A stretch of 64,000 bases of DNA, taken from contig JAUGWO010000007.1 of NCBI GenBank assembly GCA_049724395.1, forward strand, positions 1 through 64,000, given 5' to 3'. The translations under genes and the position numbers were made by a program. Shown here piece after piece: positions 32,001 through 43,856 of this stretch; the first letter of the stretch is position 1; each line of letters starts with the position of its first letter. The stretch is from Spongospora subterranea f. sp. subterranea. Its lineage: Eukaryota > Endomyxa: Phytomyxea > Phytomyxea > Plasmodiophorida. A model generated the notes under the pieces. It did no database searches. It was not told the origin of the DNA and was given only the letters and a program-made list of their open reading frames with translations.

Positions 32001-34186
32001 GAATGCTGAGCTGTTATTATTGCAGGTCCCTGGTGAGATTCCAGCGAATATATCGCATTGCTCAGGTGTGTATAGTTGGAATAATGATTGGAATGGCGAT
32101 ATTTCAGTATAATAGCCTAGGGGAATGTACGGTGGCATCATTGTGAACTCCACTGAAAAATGCTGATTCTCCCGTTTTTGAAAACTTTAGATGTCAACAA
32201 CATAGCTCTAATTGAAGCAAGTGGAGCTCGGCGGGTTGCGTTGATTCAAATGGCTTATATGGCATATTCATTGGTTTTGATTAACAAGGGCGTTAGTCTT
32301 CCTGGTGGAGTTGACGAAAACTTCGCCCGCCAGAGTCTGGTAAGCTTCGCACTCGAACGCTCCTTAATAAACGTAAAGCTAAACCTACGGAAAACATAGT
32401 TATCCGCGGCGACGTCCATGATTCAATCAGATGATCTTGTTCATTCCGTTTTATATACCCGATCATCTGACGCGATTTCTCAATCCAGCGTCGCCAAGAA
32501 CCAACTTCGTATTCGAGTCGGACAGGATGAATTGGTGATTTTAAAAACCATCCATGAAGCTTGTTCCTACCTATCAAGCCGATCGCAAATGGCTGCGATC
32601 ATGCCGTTAGACCAATTTTCGGACAGCTCCGAACTGGTCTACGTGCTCATGGAGAATATTCGTGGCCCTTCATCGTTCATGCGTGTCATGAACACAACAG
32701 CAAACAAGTTCGCAGACGAGGCGGTCGTTACGCTGACATCATCGTTCAACTTATGGATAATCCTTTCAGTCTTGGCGATATTTTTCGTCGCCCTGCTCCT
32801 GTGGCTATTACTACGACCTCGTCAGTATGCTCGTTGTTGCTCAGTTTGAGTTGTTTTTAAGCACAATCTACACACAGTGGTGAAAACTATCCAGAAAGAC
32901 GAATCTGAGATCATGGGGTTTTTTCTAGAAATCGCTCCTGAAAAAGTAAGATGTTTTGGTGATGCTTTCCCAATGAAGGGTGATGACGAAATTTGCCCCT
33001 TTAGATCCAGGTCATTGAACGACATTATCAGGAACGTTACGAACAGTTTATGACGGCGAAAGTCTATAAAGAGAAAGCGGTGATGAACGACAGGAGGGCC
33101 GACGGTCAGGGCGTCGACCACGGCGATCGAGATGAAGTGTCCAGGGCGAACAGCAGAGCGGATCGAGAATCCCAGGCCAGCTTTGCTGTCGTAAAACCCG
33201 AGATGAAGCGGAACAACCGTCATCGCTCACTATCATCCGGGAATAGCGCAGGGTTGGATAAGTTTATCAGCCTAATCAAGACGTATATCCTGGTGGTGAT
33301 CGTCAATATTTACATAATCCTGGTCATTTCCTTGATCGTGATGAACCCATCCCTCTCGGAGACGGCTACTACCGCAATGAGCGATCTGAATTACACCACG
33401 ATTATCATATCGCAGAGCCTCATCGTATTGCATGCTCTGAGATTGTTCGGCGCTGCTGTTGGTGGTGTACCTCCAAATTCATTCGGATACGATTACTCAG
33501 AGGTTACCGAGGAGATCGCCATCTTGGAAAATCACCTAAGGTACTTCTCCTTTAGCACGGGCAACCCTCAACATATTGGATACCTTGATCGGCACTATCA
33601 ACGCGACGATCTGTTTCAACTAACTTACGATGACGGATGCCTTGGATGGCAGGATACGCCATCCATATCGGCTGCGAACTGTGACGCATATCTGGATGGA
33701 GTTATGTCAGGAGGTACTGCATTTGCCCAGCGACGTTTCGCGATTGCGACTCGAATGGCGGCCATGAGATTCGAAGCAGCAAATCGCAGATCGAACGATT
33801 CTGAAATGGGTCCACTTCAACTTGGTTCCTTCACTCATCGAACCCCACAAGAGCTCAATGCAACTTTAGCTGATCTTAGTTTCGCTATGGCGAATGAATT
33901 ATTGCTCGACTACAATATCCCGCAGCTGCTGGAAACTATCCAACAGCAGGATGGGTTTACAACGGATGCGTTTGCATATGTAAGAAGTCTGCAAATTATT
34001 CTGTTGATTGCTGTATGCGTCGCCGTCGTCGGGTCCTACTTCTTCATATTCCAGCCCATGATCATCTTCCTTGATGAAGGGATCAAACGAACTCGATCAC
34101 TGTTGTTATTAATCCCGTCAGACGTCGTCAGCTCGATGAGCTCCATTAGAGACTACGTCCGGCGGCAACAGGAAAAAACAAAATAA
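29062..34186 (+). CDS. TmcB/TmcC-like multi-pass sensor protein with PAS domain
   Basis: Nine exons sum to 4665 bp (1554 residues): 29062-29962, 30026-30446, 30496-31049, 31103-31970, 32026-32126, 32191-32339, 32400-32820, 32878-32945 and 33005-34186. The order is an N-terminal block of membrane helices (about residues 90-300), a helical TPR-like region (about 350-530, KEARDALIATSIELF, AKQVMEIGISKFPDSPYLH), a PAS-like region (about 600-640, VAEQLFETPRSSLVGKHV then MPEPIASKHDFIV), a second PAS-like part (VSATALEFFNITKEAV), then two membrane-bounded extracellular modules and a final membrane helix with a short basic tail. It matches the architecture of 'tiny macrocysts' proteins (TmcB/TmcC) first described in slime moulds and abundant in zoosporic fungi. 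The ligand is unknown. Acidic and Ser-rich linkers separate the PAS part from the next helix. Confidence 0.87.
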
Positions 34187-34613
34187 ACTAGGGAACCATA
34201 TCGGAGGTAGTTCTGTCAGTATAACGTGCCGGATACTCATCATTGTTGTACGATCGGTGAAAGTCTCATTACATAATCGGCTTTGAACAACAAAGCCCAT
34301 GAATGATCGATCACAAAATAATTTCCGGCGCGTCTATTATTTGATATACCATAAATGCTTCTTCATAGCATGAAAAAAAACTACACAGCGATGTCTCCAT
34401 CATAAACAATTTTCCAAATGGCCACAATCGCCGCCATATCGAGAAGCTCAAACCCGTCCAGATAGGTCAAATTTTTGGATCTGCGATACCGATTCAAAGC
34501 GACGATTGAACAGTTAATCTGTTTAGTTTGAAAAGTAAAAGATCGTACGAAGTCAATGGACAATCACGGACTCCGTCACCAGTTTATGGCCATACCGAGT
34601 CTATCGTGGGAAC
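34187..34613. other. Intergenic spacer
   Basis: 427 bp between the TmcB-like gene and SF3A3. No reading frame of interest and no repeat; it should hold the 3' UTR and the SF3A3 promoter. Confidence 0.6.
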
Positions 34614-36412
34614 ATGGCGTCATCCATAGTCGAACACGCCAGGGCGTTGCACGAAGACAGTGAGCGGCGAAGGGTTGATGTGGTGCAAGATTTTGTCCAC
34701 AATAAACCCAGAACGGTACGATGAATTTTCGGCGAATTTTCTGTTGGACCTGGTTGTTGCATCAATACTAAGTATCACTGTTCAGCATAAAGGGGATTTG
34801 CTTCAACAGCACCGCCTGGCAACTTGCATTGAAGCAATTCACAAGAATAATACTGGGTTACAAGCTATTTATCAAGATGAAGACAGGTTTGATGGTGGAC
34901 CGTTTTGTCGATTACGTGATTTTTCTTCAACATCTTGCTAGGGCTTTAGCGGAGGAGCTGGAGCGAATTACTCCCAGTAATATGTTCACTCTCTTCTACG
35001 AGGAACTCAAAGTTCTTCGCGAATCTCAATGGCACTCTCGGCCAATGTATATGGGTGGCTTTTACGGTACGAAGCCGTCGCCTCTCAATATGTATTTTGG
35101 TATATGTATTTCGACTGTTTAGGGGACGATGATGGAGCTGGAGAATTGTCGAAACCAGAACCCGAATTACCAGTAACTTTCACAGGGGAGGAGAAGTTTG
35201 GTAAATATGTGGATATGTCGCATCTTCACGAGAGGTAAAGTACCTTATTGTCTATTCGCAATCAACCTAAGTTTCAATTTCAGGTTTGTCAACCTGCCTA
35301 TATTCGGAAGGGCCAGAAACGTCTAGACTACAGCGAATATCTGAAAACGTTCTCTCGCAATATTCCAACCTGCCAAGGAATTCATGAATACGTTGATGCA
35401 TTATTGCAATATCTGAAGGATTTTCATTTTCGGATTCATCCGCTCTTCCCAATCGATAAGGTTTATTTCAAACCTAATGTATTTTGATCGGCCACACTGA
35501 ACAGTGTGTTTTAAAGATTGTTGCGGAAATCGAGCACGAATTCAATTCATCGATCTCTCCAAACGATCGGCTTTACTGCGCAGCTTGCCAGAAACGATTC
35601 ACCAAATCCAGTGTTCTCGACGCCCATTTTAAGTCTAAAAAACACCTCCGACGGGTTGAACAAGGACTAACGACACCGGGTTATCCGTTCAAATTGTATC
35701 AAGTTGAAATATTTGCGGAGCTATTGAGCGATGTGATCGCCAACACGGTTGCCAGAGTAGAAGTACAACAGACCAGGACATTTCAGGAAATACAAGTAAT
35801 TTCCTGCGATTTTCTCTTCGATATCTCGTATTTAACTGTACCATCACCACTTTCAGGCGGAGCGTAACGATTTTTCAGAAGAGGAATCCGAATCTGATGA
35901 TGATTCCGAGGAAGATACGGTTCTATATAACCCTAAGAATGTCCCATTAGGTAATAGTTTCAGCACATTTATAACTGGTTTACTGATATCAAATTCTGAT
36001 TAAGGTTGGGATGGAAAGCCAATCCCGTATTGGTTATATAAGCTGCATGGGCTCAACATCGAATATCGATGTGAGATATGCGGTAATTATGCGTATATGG
36101 GACCGAGGAATTTCGAAAGACATTTTACCGAATGGCGTCACGTCAACGGGATGAAATCGTTGAAGATCCCGAATTCGCATCATTTTAAATATGTGACCGA
36201 TATAAATGACGCCATCGCATTGTATAAAAAGGTTATTGTAGTGGCACGTTGGTGTGATTTTGAGACTAATTCGGGCTTGACCAATGTAGGTAAAGCAAAT
36301 AGAGAAAGGTCGCGAATGGATACCGGAGAACGACGAGGAAATGGAGGACAAACAAGGAAATGTATTTAAGAAGAAGACGTTTGACGATCTCAAACGACAA
36401 GGAATCATTTAG
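34614..36412 (+). CDS. Splicing factor SF3A subunit 3 (SF3a60/Prp9)
   Basis: A nine-exon gene: 34614-34715, 34786-34886, 34942-35066, 35123-35234, 35284-35460, 35517-35795, 35857-35950, 36005-36231 and 36290-36412. It starts [20 protein letters not shown] and has [34 protein letters not shown], a U1-type zinc finger ([20 protein letters not shown]), [20 protein letters not shown], a matrin-type zinc finger ([20 protein letters not shown]) and the terminus [11 protein letters not shown]3a60 is part of the U2 snRNP and is needed for branch-site recognition. At about 35,295-35,320 the frame does not continue cleanly: FVNLP reads in one frame and [13 protein letters not shown] in another, so there is a single-base shift or an assembly error. 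Everything else is intact. Confidence 0.9.
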
Positions 36413-36926
36413 TGATGCCAACTCCATTGTGCTTTCCAATAAATGGCTTTTGAAAAATTGGTCTTAAGTATAATCTTCATTGCCTTGCTCTTATTTTTTA
36501 AATTGTTGTTTATTAATATCAATCCAGACCTATCCCTCAACATTAGCTAAACGGTGCCAAACCTTGCCACAGTTTCGTTGGTTGGCAGTTGTGAAAGCTT
36601 GATTTTATGATGTCGGTTAAACGCAGCAATTGATCATGTTCAAGTACCCATACGATATGCAATTAATTCCACAGTTTTGATCGTATACCAGACAGCTGGA
36701 TCTGTTGGTGCAACTTAATCATTTTCGGCGATCATCTACACTCATGCAGTGGATTCTCCACGTCAACGGAAGGCAGGACCTGTTGTTCAAAATGACTTGT
36801 CGTGAAGAATCCTGACTGTGTAACAAGATCGCGGACAATTGATGTTGTCCGCGTGTCAATCTGTTACCCCAACTCACCCCCTTTATCCGACGCGGCCTTA
36901 TCGGTTGTCACACATCCCAAGAGGCA
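36413..36926. other. Intergenic spacer
   Basis: About 510 bp upstream of the SPF27 gene with no convincing coding potential. CGCGGACAA at 36830-36838 and TTGTCCGCG at 36845-36853 form a 9-bp inverted repeat with a 6-bp loop. Confidence 0.6.
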
Positions 36927-37639
36927 ATGTCGCTGGATGGGTTGGCCTATGTCGAGGAGGTCTATGGGAATACTGACAGCCGCGCGGCGGCTGACGCAAT
37001 GGTCAAGGAAGAGCTCATTCGGACCGAACAATCACCCGATGGATGGCATCCGTCAATGCAGTTGGACAATATGACGCCATTCTCGGATATGGTCCAGGCT
37101 GAGATTCTTCGTATTGAACAAGGGGAACCTGCACTTCCCAGGAACAACTCCAGGTTGACATGTTGGCATTCTTCAAAGTTGTAGCTCATGTATAGTTTGT
37201 GACCAGATATGTCGTGAAACGGTCGGAAACGACTGATGACAAACAGGGTGAAAGCAATGTCAAGAGAGCGATGATATCAGCCGAGATGTCACAGATTCAC
37301 ATGATTAATGCCTCCCTTATGGATCGGTATGGTTCTGTTGCATGGGAGCAATTTATCTCAACATTAACACAACACGTTGCTGATATGAAAGCTCAAGTTC
37401 AATCAGTTATCTCCGAACAAAATAACAGTATGGGGAAAATGATTTCACTGACATTCGCCATGTTTACGTATTTGCCTCTAGTTAATGCCAAGAGAAAGAG
37501 AGCACAGTTTGATGCAGCAAACATTATCGCAGGGCTTGAAAACAAGTTTCAAGAAAGAACTCTTCGATGCCAACAACTCCATACAGCTATTTCTAGCAAG
37601 CGGGCTTTGATTAGTTCGTTTCATAGCAAGAACTTTTAA
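36927..37639 (+). CDS. SPF27/BCAS2 (Cwf7, Snt309) family spliceosome subunit
   Basis: Three exons, 36927-37153, 37207-37427 and 37482-37639, give 201 residues. The N-terminus MSLDGLAYVEEVYGNTDSRA matches the SPF27 opening (LDxLPYxDxxY), followed by VKEELIRTE. The C-terminal half is a coiled coil (ISAEMSQIHMINASLMDRYG, AWEQFISTLTQHVADMKAQV, EQNNINAKRKRAQFDAANII), the second having the NxxRKxxQ pattern of the family. SPF27 is a component of the NineTeen (Prp19) complex that activates the spliceosome. It lies head-to-tail after SF3A3, so two splicing genes are neighbours. Confidence 0.83.
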
Positions 37640-38344
37640 AGAGACTAAATTATTTCCAAATCAGGGTTGCAATCTATACCTAAGCGTTGCTGTATCATCT
37701 CTTAGCTTTTTTCAATGCGTTATACAAAATCGGAGACAATTGTGTAGAACAATAACTGATTAGCTGAAACTGTATTGCCGTGTTATTCGACACACATCAT
37801 ACCGATACCCAATTTACGATTCGGTTTCTCTGGATCATTGATCGTGACAATACTTTAGAATCTATTACATGGTACCGAAAGCGTAAATATCGACCAACTA
37901 ACAGAACAGCAAACTCTCGTGTTTCTAATTAAATAATTTCCAGCCTTGTATTGACTTTATCACTAACCAAACCCGACCTGGTCCTGATTCTTTGTCCGTC
38001 GTCGGACCAGGTCGAGTGGGTGACCTGATGTGTACTCTACCGGTACATTCTCCGGGTCGCCGTCGCGCTGTGTCATTCGTGATCTGTTCACGTTCCAGTG
38101 ACAGCCTGGCTACATAGGACCTGGCCATACTTGATCAACGTGATTTGGCCAATATCTCCGCCTCTTATTATCCCCTTTTTCAAGTCAGCAGGTAATTGTG
38201 TTACGGAATGCATGACCTGTCTCAGTGCATCGGGTTTGACTAACTCAATGACAGGGTTTTCACTCTTCTTAATCAATATTCGTCTCATTGTCAATGTTTT
38301 CATTGAGGCGATTGGCTAGGCCATGTCTTAGAATCAGTAATTTA
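37640..38344. other. Intergenic region with a palindrome and a minus-strand hypothetical reading
   Basis: About 700 bp. An 11-bp inverted repeat CGACCTGGTCC / GGACCAGGTCG sits at 37974-37984 and 38004-38014, resembling the GC-rich motifs near the hAT terminus at 8.7 kb. A minus-strand frame at 38303-38088 (LVKPDALRQVMHSVTQLPAD, KKGIIRGGDIGQITLIKYGQ) has no recognised family and no visible continuation. Confidence 0.5.
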
Positions 38345-41284
38345 ATGCCAACGTTCAGTTCACAGGTGGAACCTTTTTCTTTCGCCGCCACTGCCATTTT
38401 TCTGATGAACGTTCCATTTTTAGGCCATTACCAACATTGGAATATCAGCGCATATTGATAGCGGTAAAACTACATTAACAGGTGATGTTTCGGACTTGTT
38501 TTGTCAGCTTTGAATATTAACTTTTTTCCAACAGAACGGATTCTGTACTACACCGGTACATATAGAAGAGATTTCATAACGAGCATTGCTCTGATATTGA
38601 TGCAGGAAGAATTCATGAGATCCATGATGTGAAAGGCCGAGATGGCATAGGAGCGAAAATGGACTCTATGGAACTTGAAAGAGAGAAAGTATCCTCTATT
38701 CTCTGCAGTAGGGTTAGTTGTTTAAGCATTACCATAGGGAATCACTATCCAAAGTGCTGCGACCTTTACCGAATGGAAAGGAAATCACATTAACATTATT
38801 GATACACCTGGTCATGTCGACTTCACAATAGAGGTCGAGCGTTCGCTTCGTGTGCTTGATGGAGCAATCCTTGTGTATGTATCTGCCTTGTTTCAGGTGT
38901 TTTAGGGCAAACAACCTCAAACTACATAGGCTATGCGGTGTTGGTGGTGTTCAAAGCCAGTCCATGACTGTCGATCGTCAAATGAAACGATATTCCGTAC
39001 CAAGAATTTGCTTTATCAACAAACTTGACAGAACTGGAGCCAACCCTTTCAAGGTGATTGATGAGGTTCGCCGCGTTCTAGAAGTCAACGCTGCAGCGGT
39101 TCAGGTAATTTTAAACGTTGCTTTGCTGAGTGTCGTCAGTTGTTCCAAATTGATGTGCATGAACAGCTGCCAATGGGGCTTGAGGACAAACATCGTGGAA
39201 TAATAGACCTGATATCCGGAGAATGTTACGAGTTTCATGGTCCAAACGGTGACGAAGTTAGAAATGTTCCAATTCCCAGTGATATGATGGTCAGATATCC
39301 GCCTGCTTGTTTCGAGGGACCTCGTTGTCAACACATGACCCCAGGAGGACTACGACATTAATCGCCGCTTGATGATAGAACGTCTAGCTGAGTGTGATGA
39401 CGTAATCGCTGAATATTTTATGTTGGAAGAGGATCCGCCACAAGATGTGATCAAGTCAGCTATTCGTCGAGCAACTATCGCTAATAAGTTTGCTCCCGTT
39501 TTTATGGGTAATTTTGGCATCTTCTTCTCTCCAAGTCTAACTCAGACGTACAGGGAGTGCTTTCAAGAATAAAGGCGTGCAACCTTTACTAGACGGAGTG
39601 GTTTCATACTTGCCACATCCTCATGAAGTTTCCAATCAAGCTTTGAATATAGACCTTGATGAAGAACCGGTGGAGTTGAAATCACTTCCTGATCTTCCCC
39701 TTGTTGCTCTAGTTGCTCTAGGTATGTTGCTCTAGGTATGGTATCTTCATAGAAAACTTAACTCTTCTTGATTATCTTTTCCAATCAGCATTCAAGCTTG
39801 AGGAAAGCAGGTTTGGGCAGTTGACGTATACTCGTGTATACCAAGGTATGTGTGCTGTTTTAGCGAACCGGTGTTACAATTTATGGATTTTTTTATTAGG
39901 TACTTTGAAGAAGGGAAGTTATATTTATAATACATCGCAATCCGGCTCAAAGCCAGTTAAAGTACCTCGCCTTGTCCGGATGCACAGCAACGAAATGGTA
40001 AATCAACCAGTCTTGATCACCGAATAAATCGTTACTTACCTTTCAGCTATTTAGGAAGATATAACGAGTGCTGGCCCTGGAGAAATTGTAGCAATGTTCG
40101 GCATTGAGTGCAATTCAGGGACGACTTTTACAGACGGTTCACTAAATTATTCAATGACTACGATGTACATTCCTGAGCCTGTTATGTCATACGCTGTCAA
40201 AACTAAATACGTTAAAGATAATGTCAACTTTTCTAAGGTATCCAAGTTGCCATTCAATGGTTTCAATAATAATGCTTTGATATAGGCAATGGCTCGATTT
40301 TCAAAAGAAGATCCCACTTTCCGAGTGAGTTTTGACCATGAAAACAGCCAAACGATCATTTCCGGGATGGGTGAATTGCACCTGCAAATATATATGGAGA
40401 GGCTGAGCAGAGAGTATGGGGTTGAAACGGTTACCAGTCCGCCAAGGGTCAACTATAAGTAGGCCAGAATATCGTTTGTGGTTGTTGTTGATCTAATTGC
40501 CCATGCAGAGAGGCACTCACACGCTCTGTGAAATTTGATTATCTCCATAAAAAACAGACAGGAGGCGCAGGTCAGTATGCCCGAGTTGTTGGAGTTTTAG
40601 AGCCAATCCCAAGTGAGGAGAATGGTCCTCCTTTCGAGTTTCACAACGAATTGGTTGGTAACAGTGTCCCACCTGAATATGCTGCAGCTGTCGAGAAAGG
40701 ATTCCAGCTTGCCGTGTAAGATCGGTCTGACTACGACTGAATCCACAGATAGGGCTAACGTTTTTGCATTGTAGTAAAGAGGGCGTTTTAATTGGACATC
40801 AATGTGTTGGTGTCCGAGTTCGCCTACAAGACGGTGCGTCTCACGCTGTTGATTCATCAGAGATGGCGTTCAGAATTGCTGCCCAATACGCGTTCCGGGA
40901 AGCATTCAAAAACGGTAGTCCTATAATTACTGAACCTATTATGAACGTTCAGGTATAAACTCGACCCAAAAATGTGAGGTTTATTGCCAAACTGATGTTT
41001 GTTAGGTCACAATACCGAGCGAATTTCAGGGAGCAGCCATGGCTGGGCTGAGTAGACGTCGGGGATTGATTCTTAATAGCGACACTTGTGGAGCATCATG
41101 TAGTATTCAGAGCGAAGTGCCTCTTAATTTGATGTTCGGCTATTCGACAGATCTGAGATCAGCAACGGCTGGTAAAGGGGAGTTCTCCATGGAGTACAGT
41201 CGACATCAACCCGTCACCCGAGATCAACAGAAAGAGCTGATAGAAGAATATCAAAAGAAGAGGAAACAAGAAAGTGAGGAATAG
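38345..41284 (+). CDS. Mitochondrial translation elongation factor G (mtEF-G1)
   Basis: A multi-exon gene (at least twelve exons, introns mostly under 60 bp). The G domain has [11 protein letters not shown] (P-loop), [10 protein letters not shown] (switch I), DTPGHVDFT and [11 protein letters not shown] (base recognition). Later parts include [19 protein letters not shown] (domain II), [15 protein letters not shown] (domain III), [10 protein letters not shown] (domain IV), [13 protein letters not shown] and [20 protein letters not shown] (domain V end). The factor moves the ribosome along mRNA in mitochondria. The assigned start (MPTFSSQ, 38345) lacks a typical mitochondrial presequence, so one or more upstream exons are likely. 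At 39703-39738 a 9-bp word is present three times across a splice donor. Confidence 0.9.
39703..39738 (+). repeat. GTTGCTCTA triplication across an exon-intron border
   Basis: GTTGCTCTA occurs three times within 36 bp of the EF-G gene; two copies are exonic (VALVAL in the protein instead of the usual single VAL) and the third lies after a GTATGT donor, followed by another GTATGG. The duplication gives two candidate donors 14 bp apart. Confidence 0.8.
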
Positions 41285-41621
41285 ACTTGTAGAATTCAAT
41301 CGCAATAAATCAATTGTCTAATCGAATAGTCTGAGCAGTGTAACGAGCCCTTTCCTATTTGTTTTCGATCTGGTCCCTTTGATCCTAAATAAAATTGTTG
41401 ATTGATTATGGCGTACTGTTCTTAAGCTTTGCATGTACTGGGTATCGCACGATCAGATTGTGTTCCTGAAATGATCCAGGTACGTCCCAATAATGTGATT
41501 CCATCTTGCGCGGGACGTTGGTTTTACTGCATCATTACGCTATATTGGTACCGTTTTGCAATCCTTAGTTTTTTGTGGCGGAACTGGGCCCTGCTGTTCG
41601 ATACATATATCGCCTGTGATC

Positions 41622-43376
41622 ATGTTTTTACCCATTGACTACCTCTCGTTAGTTCTGCTATTCTTCCTGCTCGCCTACATGCCCATCAACTTATATCGAT
41701 ATTATCTCCGTCTACATGTCTATCCTATCAAGTAATAGATCGTTAATCCTGTTCCTCAATCCGCGTTGATCGTTTAACCTCCGTTACCGCTTCAGGATGT
41801 GGAACGCTAAGCTAATGCTGTTGACTGGAATTACCCTATTCATTCATCAGATTGTAATGGTGGTCGGAATGTTAACCCCAAGATTCACTGTCATCATTGC
41901 CACTTTCACCCTTATTCCGGCAGATTCATGGACCGTCGACGCGTTTGTCCTCCAAGCTTTTGTGGTGAGTTACGCCCATGTCCAAGATACACAGCAATAA
42001 CATGTTTTGCAGCTTTATATCAAGTTCGAGATTGTTCACCATCAGGTATGGTTTGACGACCTATATCTCGCTCGTTGTGAAGAAATCTCGCTCAGGATAT
42101 ATACGCCGATAACCAATCCAAAGGTGCAGGCGAACTGGAGATACTATTGAGCCGATCAAAATGGGTTATCTCCAGACCGATGAATATCGCATTCATGGCA
42201 TTCAATTTGACGATTCTGATTATTCCGGTTTTGATATTTGAGTTTCTAACCGAAGGTGTATCTACTCTACCAGCGACCTCTTGTAATAATATTTCACTGC
42301 ATCCAGAATGCACTATAATGTCGGTAAAACTCAAACGGTTGTTAAAATCGGGACTAATTTATCTTTGTAAAACCCATATAGGACCTTCCTTGTCCTGGCA
42401 AAGCACCTGATGTCTTGGAGTTTAGGAGCGTTCTGTGCCTATAAACTCAAGATGGTTTCTGATTCTATCGGGATCAAAAAGTCTCTGAAAAACATGAGCT
42501 TGACGTTCGTCATCATGTACGTTATCTTTCTGGTACTGACCGTGCTCTCCGGAATCATTTCTCCAGAATATAACATCTCCAATCATATATTGATCGTTGG
42601 ATATTGTATCATCTTCTACTTTGTAATCGTGATGCCTGTGCACCAGACATATTCTCTGGCTGTGTCACACGAGGTCGATGACAATCAGATCCGGCGATTT
42701 TTGTCAGACTCGAAGCGGTTTGACGCCTTCTACGCGCACGCCAAGACGGAATTCAATGTCGAGAATCTGCTGTTCTGGAGAGATATCCACTCGATCGTGA
42801 GCCATAATCGAAGGAAGCATTCGACCTCACCCTCGATGGGCAAGCACTGGAGTAAGATGACAGCCAAACTAAGCAATAAGAACAATGGGAAGTCGATTGA
42901 TTTCGCGAACGCCGATTTGAATGAGCCCGAAGTGTTTGAGGTGATTTACCAAAGATACATCTGCGATGGCGCACCAATGCAGGTACACTGGTTTGACCAT
43001 GGCGACGCCTTGTGGTTGACAGCTGATCTCGAACTTCTCCTACAGATAAACTTACCGGATAAGATTCTGAAAAGCATGCGACAATATTACGAGTCCATGC
43101 GAGATACAGAGGGGGGTTGTGCTAACATGACCGCCCAGATGGCGATCTATAAAGAGGCATTATCGTCCATTGAGCATCTGATGTCAACCGGTAATTAAGA
43201 GAATTTCGTTATCAGCATTACGCGATAAGTAATCACATCGTGCAGATATGCTTCCGAGGTTCAAGAGGACCTCAGTCGGTAAACAATTCTGGGCTGATTT
43301 CGAGCAGATGCAACAGGAGTCCACAGCAATGCCATCTTCAACTGAGCACCAATCAGCAGACTCAAATATGATATAA
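41622..43376 (+). CDS. Seven-helix membrane protein with C-terminal RGS domain
   Basis: Starts MFLPIDYLSLVLLFFLLAYM. Exons are 41622-41731, 41796-41964, a short one (about 42014-42046) and further ones to 43376; the last intron separates STG from DMLPRFKRTSVGKQFWADFE. About seven hydrophobic segments occupy the first 300 residues. The RGS box follows (RRFLSDSKRFDAFYAHAKTE, FNVENLLFWRDIHSIVSH, EPEVFEVIYQRYICDGAP). RGS domains speed up GTP hydrolysis by G-alpha subunits; fused to a 7-helix module they act as receptor-regulated RGS proteins. The ligand is unknown. The acidic, Gln-rich tail ends with SADSNMI. Confidence 0.82.
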
Positions 43377-43856
43377 AAAATCTCGGACGAGTTGTCAAAT
43401 TTTTCGCATCTTGGATAGGCCATCAATGGCAAAAAGGAAAAACTGACGTAATGTGGTCGGACTTCTGCCTAATGTTACCAATGCTCTTGTTACACACAGA
43501 ACTACAGTACTGGAATTGCCACTGCGCAGCATTCAGCACAAGCTCAATTTTGCTAAATTTGTTCATCTCATCGTGGAAATCCGGTCTCTACTCAGGTAGG
43601 GCGCACTGATGGCCTTCCGGTTCGGATGATTTTTCCAATATTGGCACGATTGAAGTCAACCGACGAAACGAAAACAACAAAAAATGCATCTGCGTGACCT
43701 TATCGGGTAGGAAGTGCCACCATTGTCTTTTATACAAACGCTTTCCCGAGAAAACAAGTTTCGGGTGATTAAGGACGTCCACAACCTTCAATTTCCAACA
43801 ATAAATTCTTTTTTAATGATGACTGATTAGAACTCGGCAATCCTGAGGTAAACAAG
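43377..43856. other. Spacer between convergent RGS and asparagine synthetase genes
   Basis: 480 bp. A minus-strand frame at 43791-43588 (KRLYKRQWWHFLPDKVTQMH) has no recognisable family, and I do not call it a gene. Confidence 0.55.

Noticed and set aside
37925-38128. Minus-strand frame with Arg/Pro-rich reading next to the 11-bp palindrome
   Set aside because: Composition is driven by a GC-rich palindromic stretch; nothing links it to a gene.
43588-43791. Minus-strand frame of 67 residues downstream of asparagine synthetase
   Set aside because: No homology that I recognise, no splice partners, and it lies in the 3' region between convergent genes.
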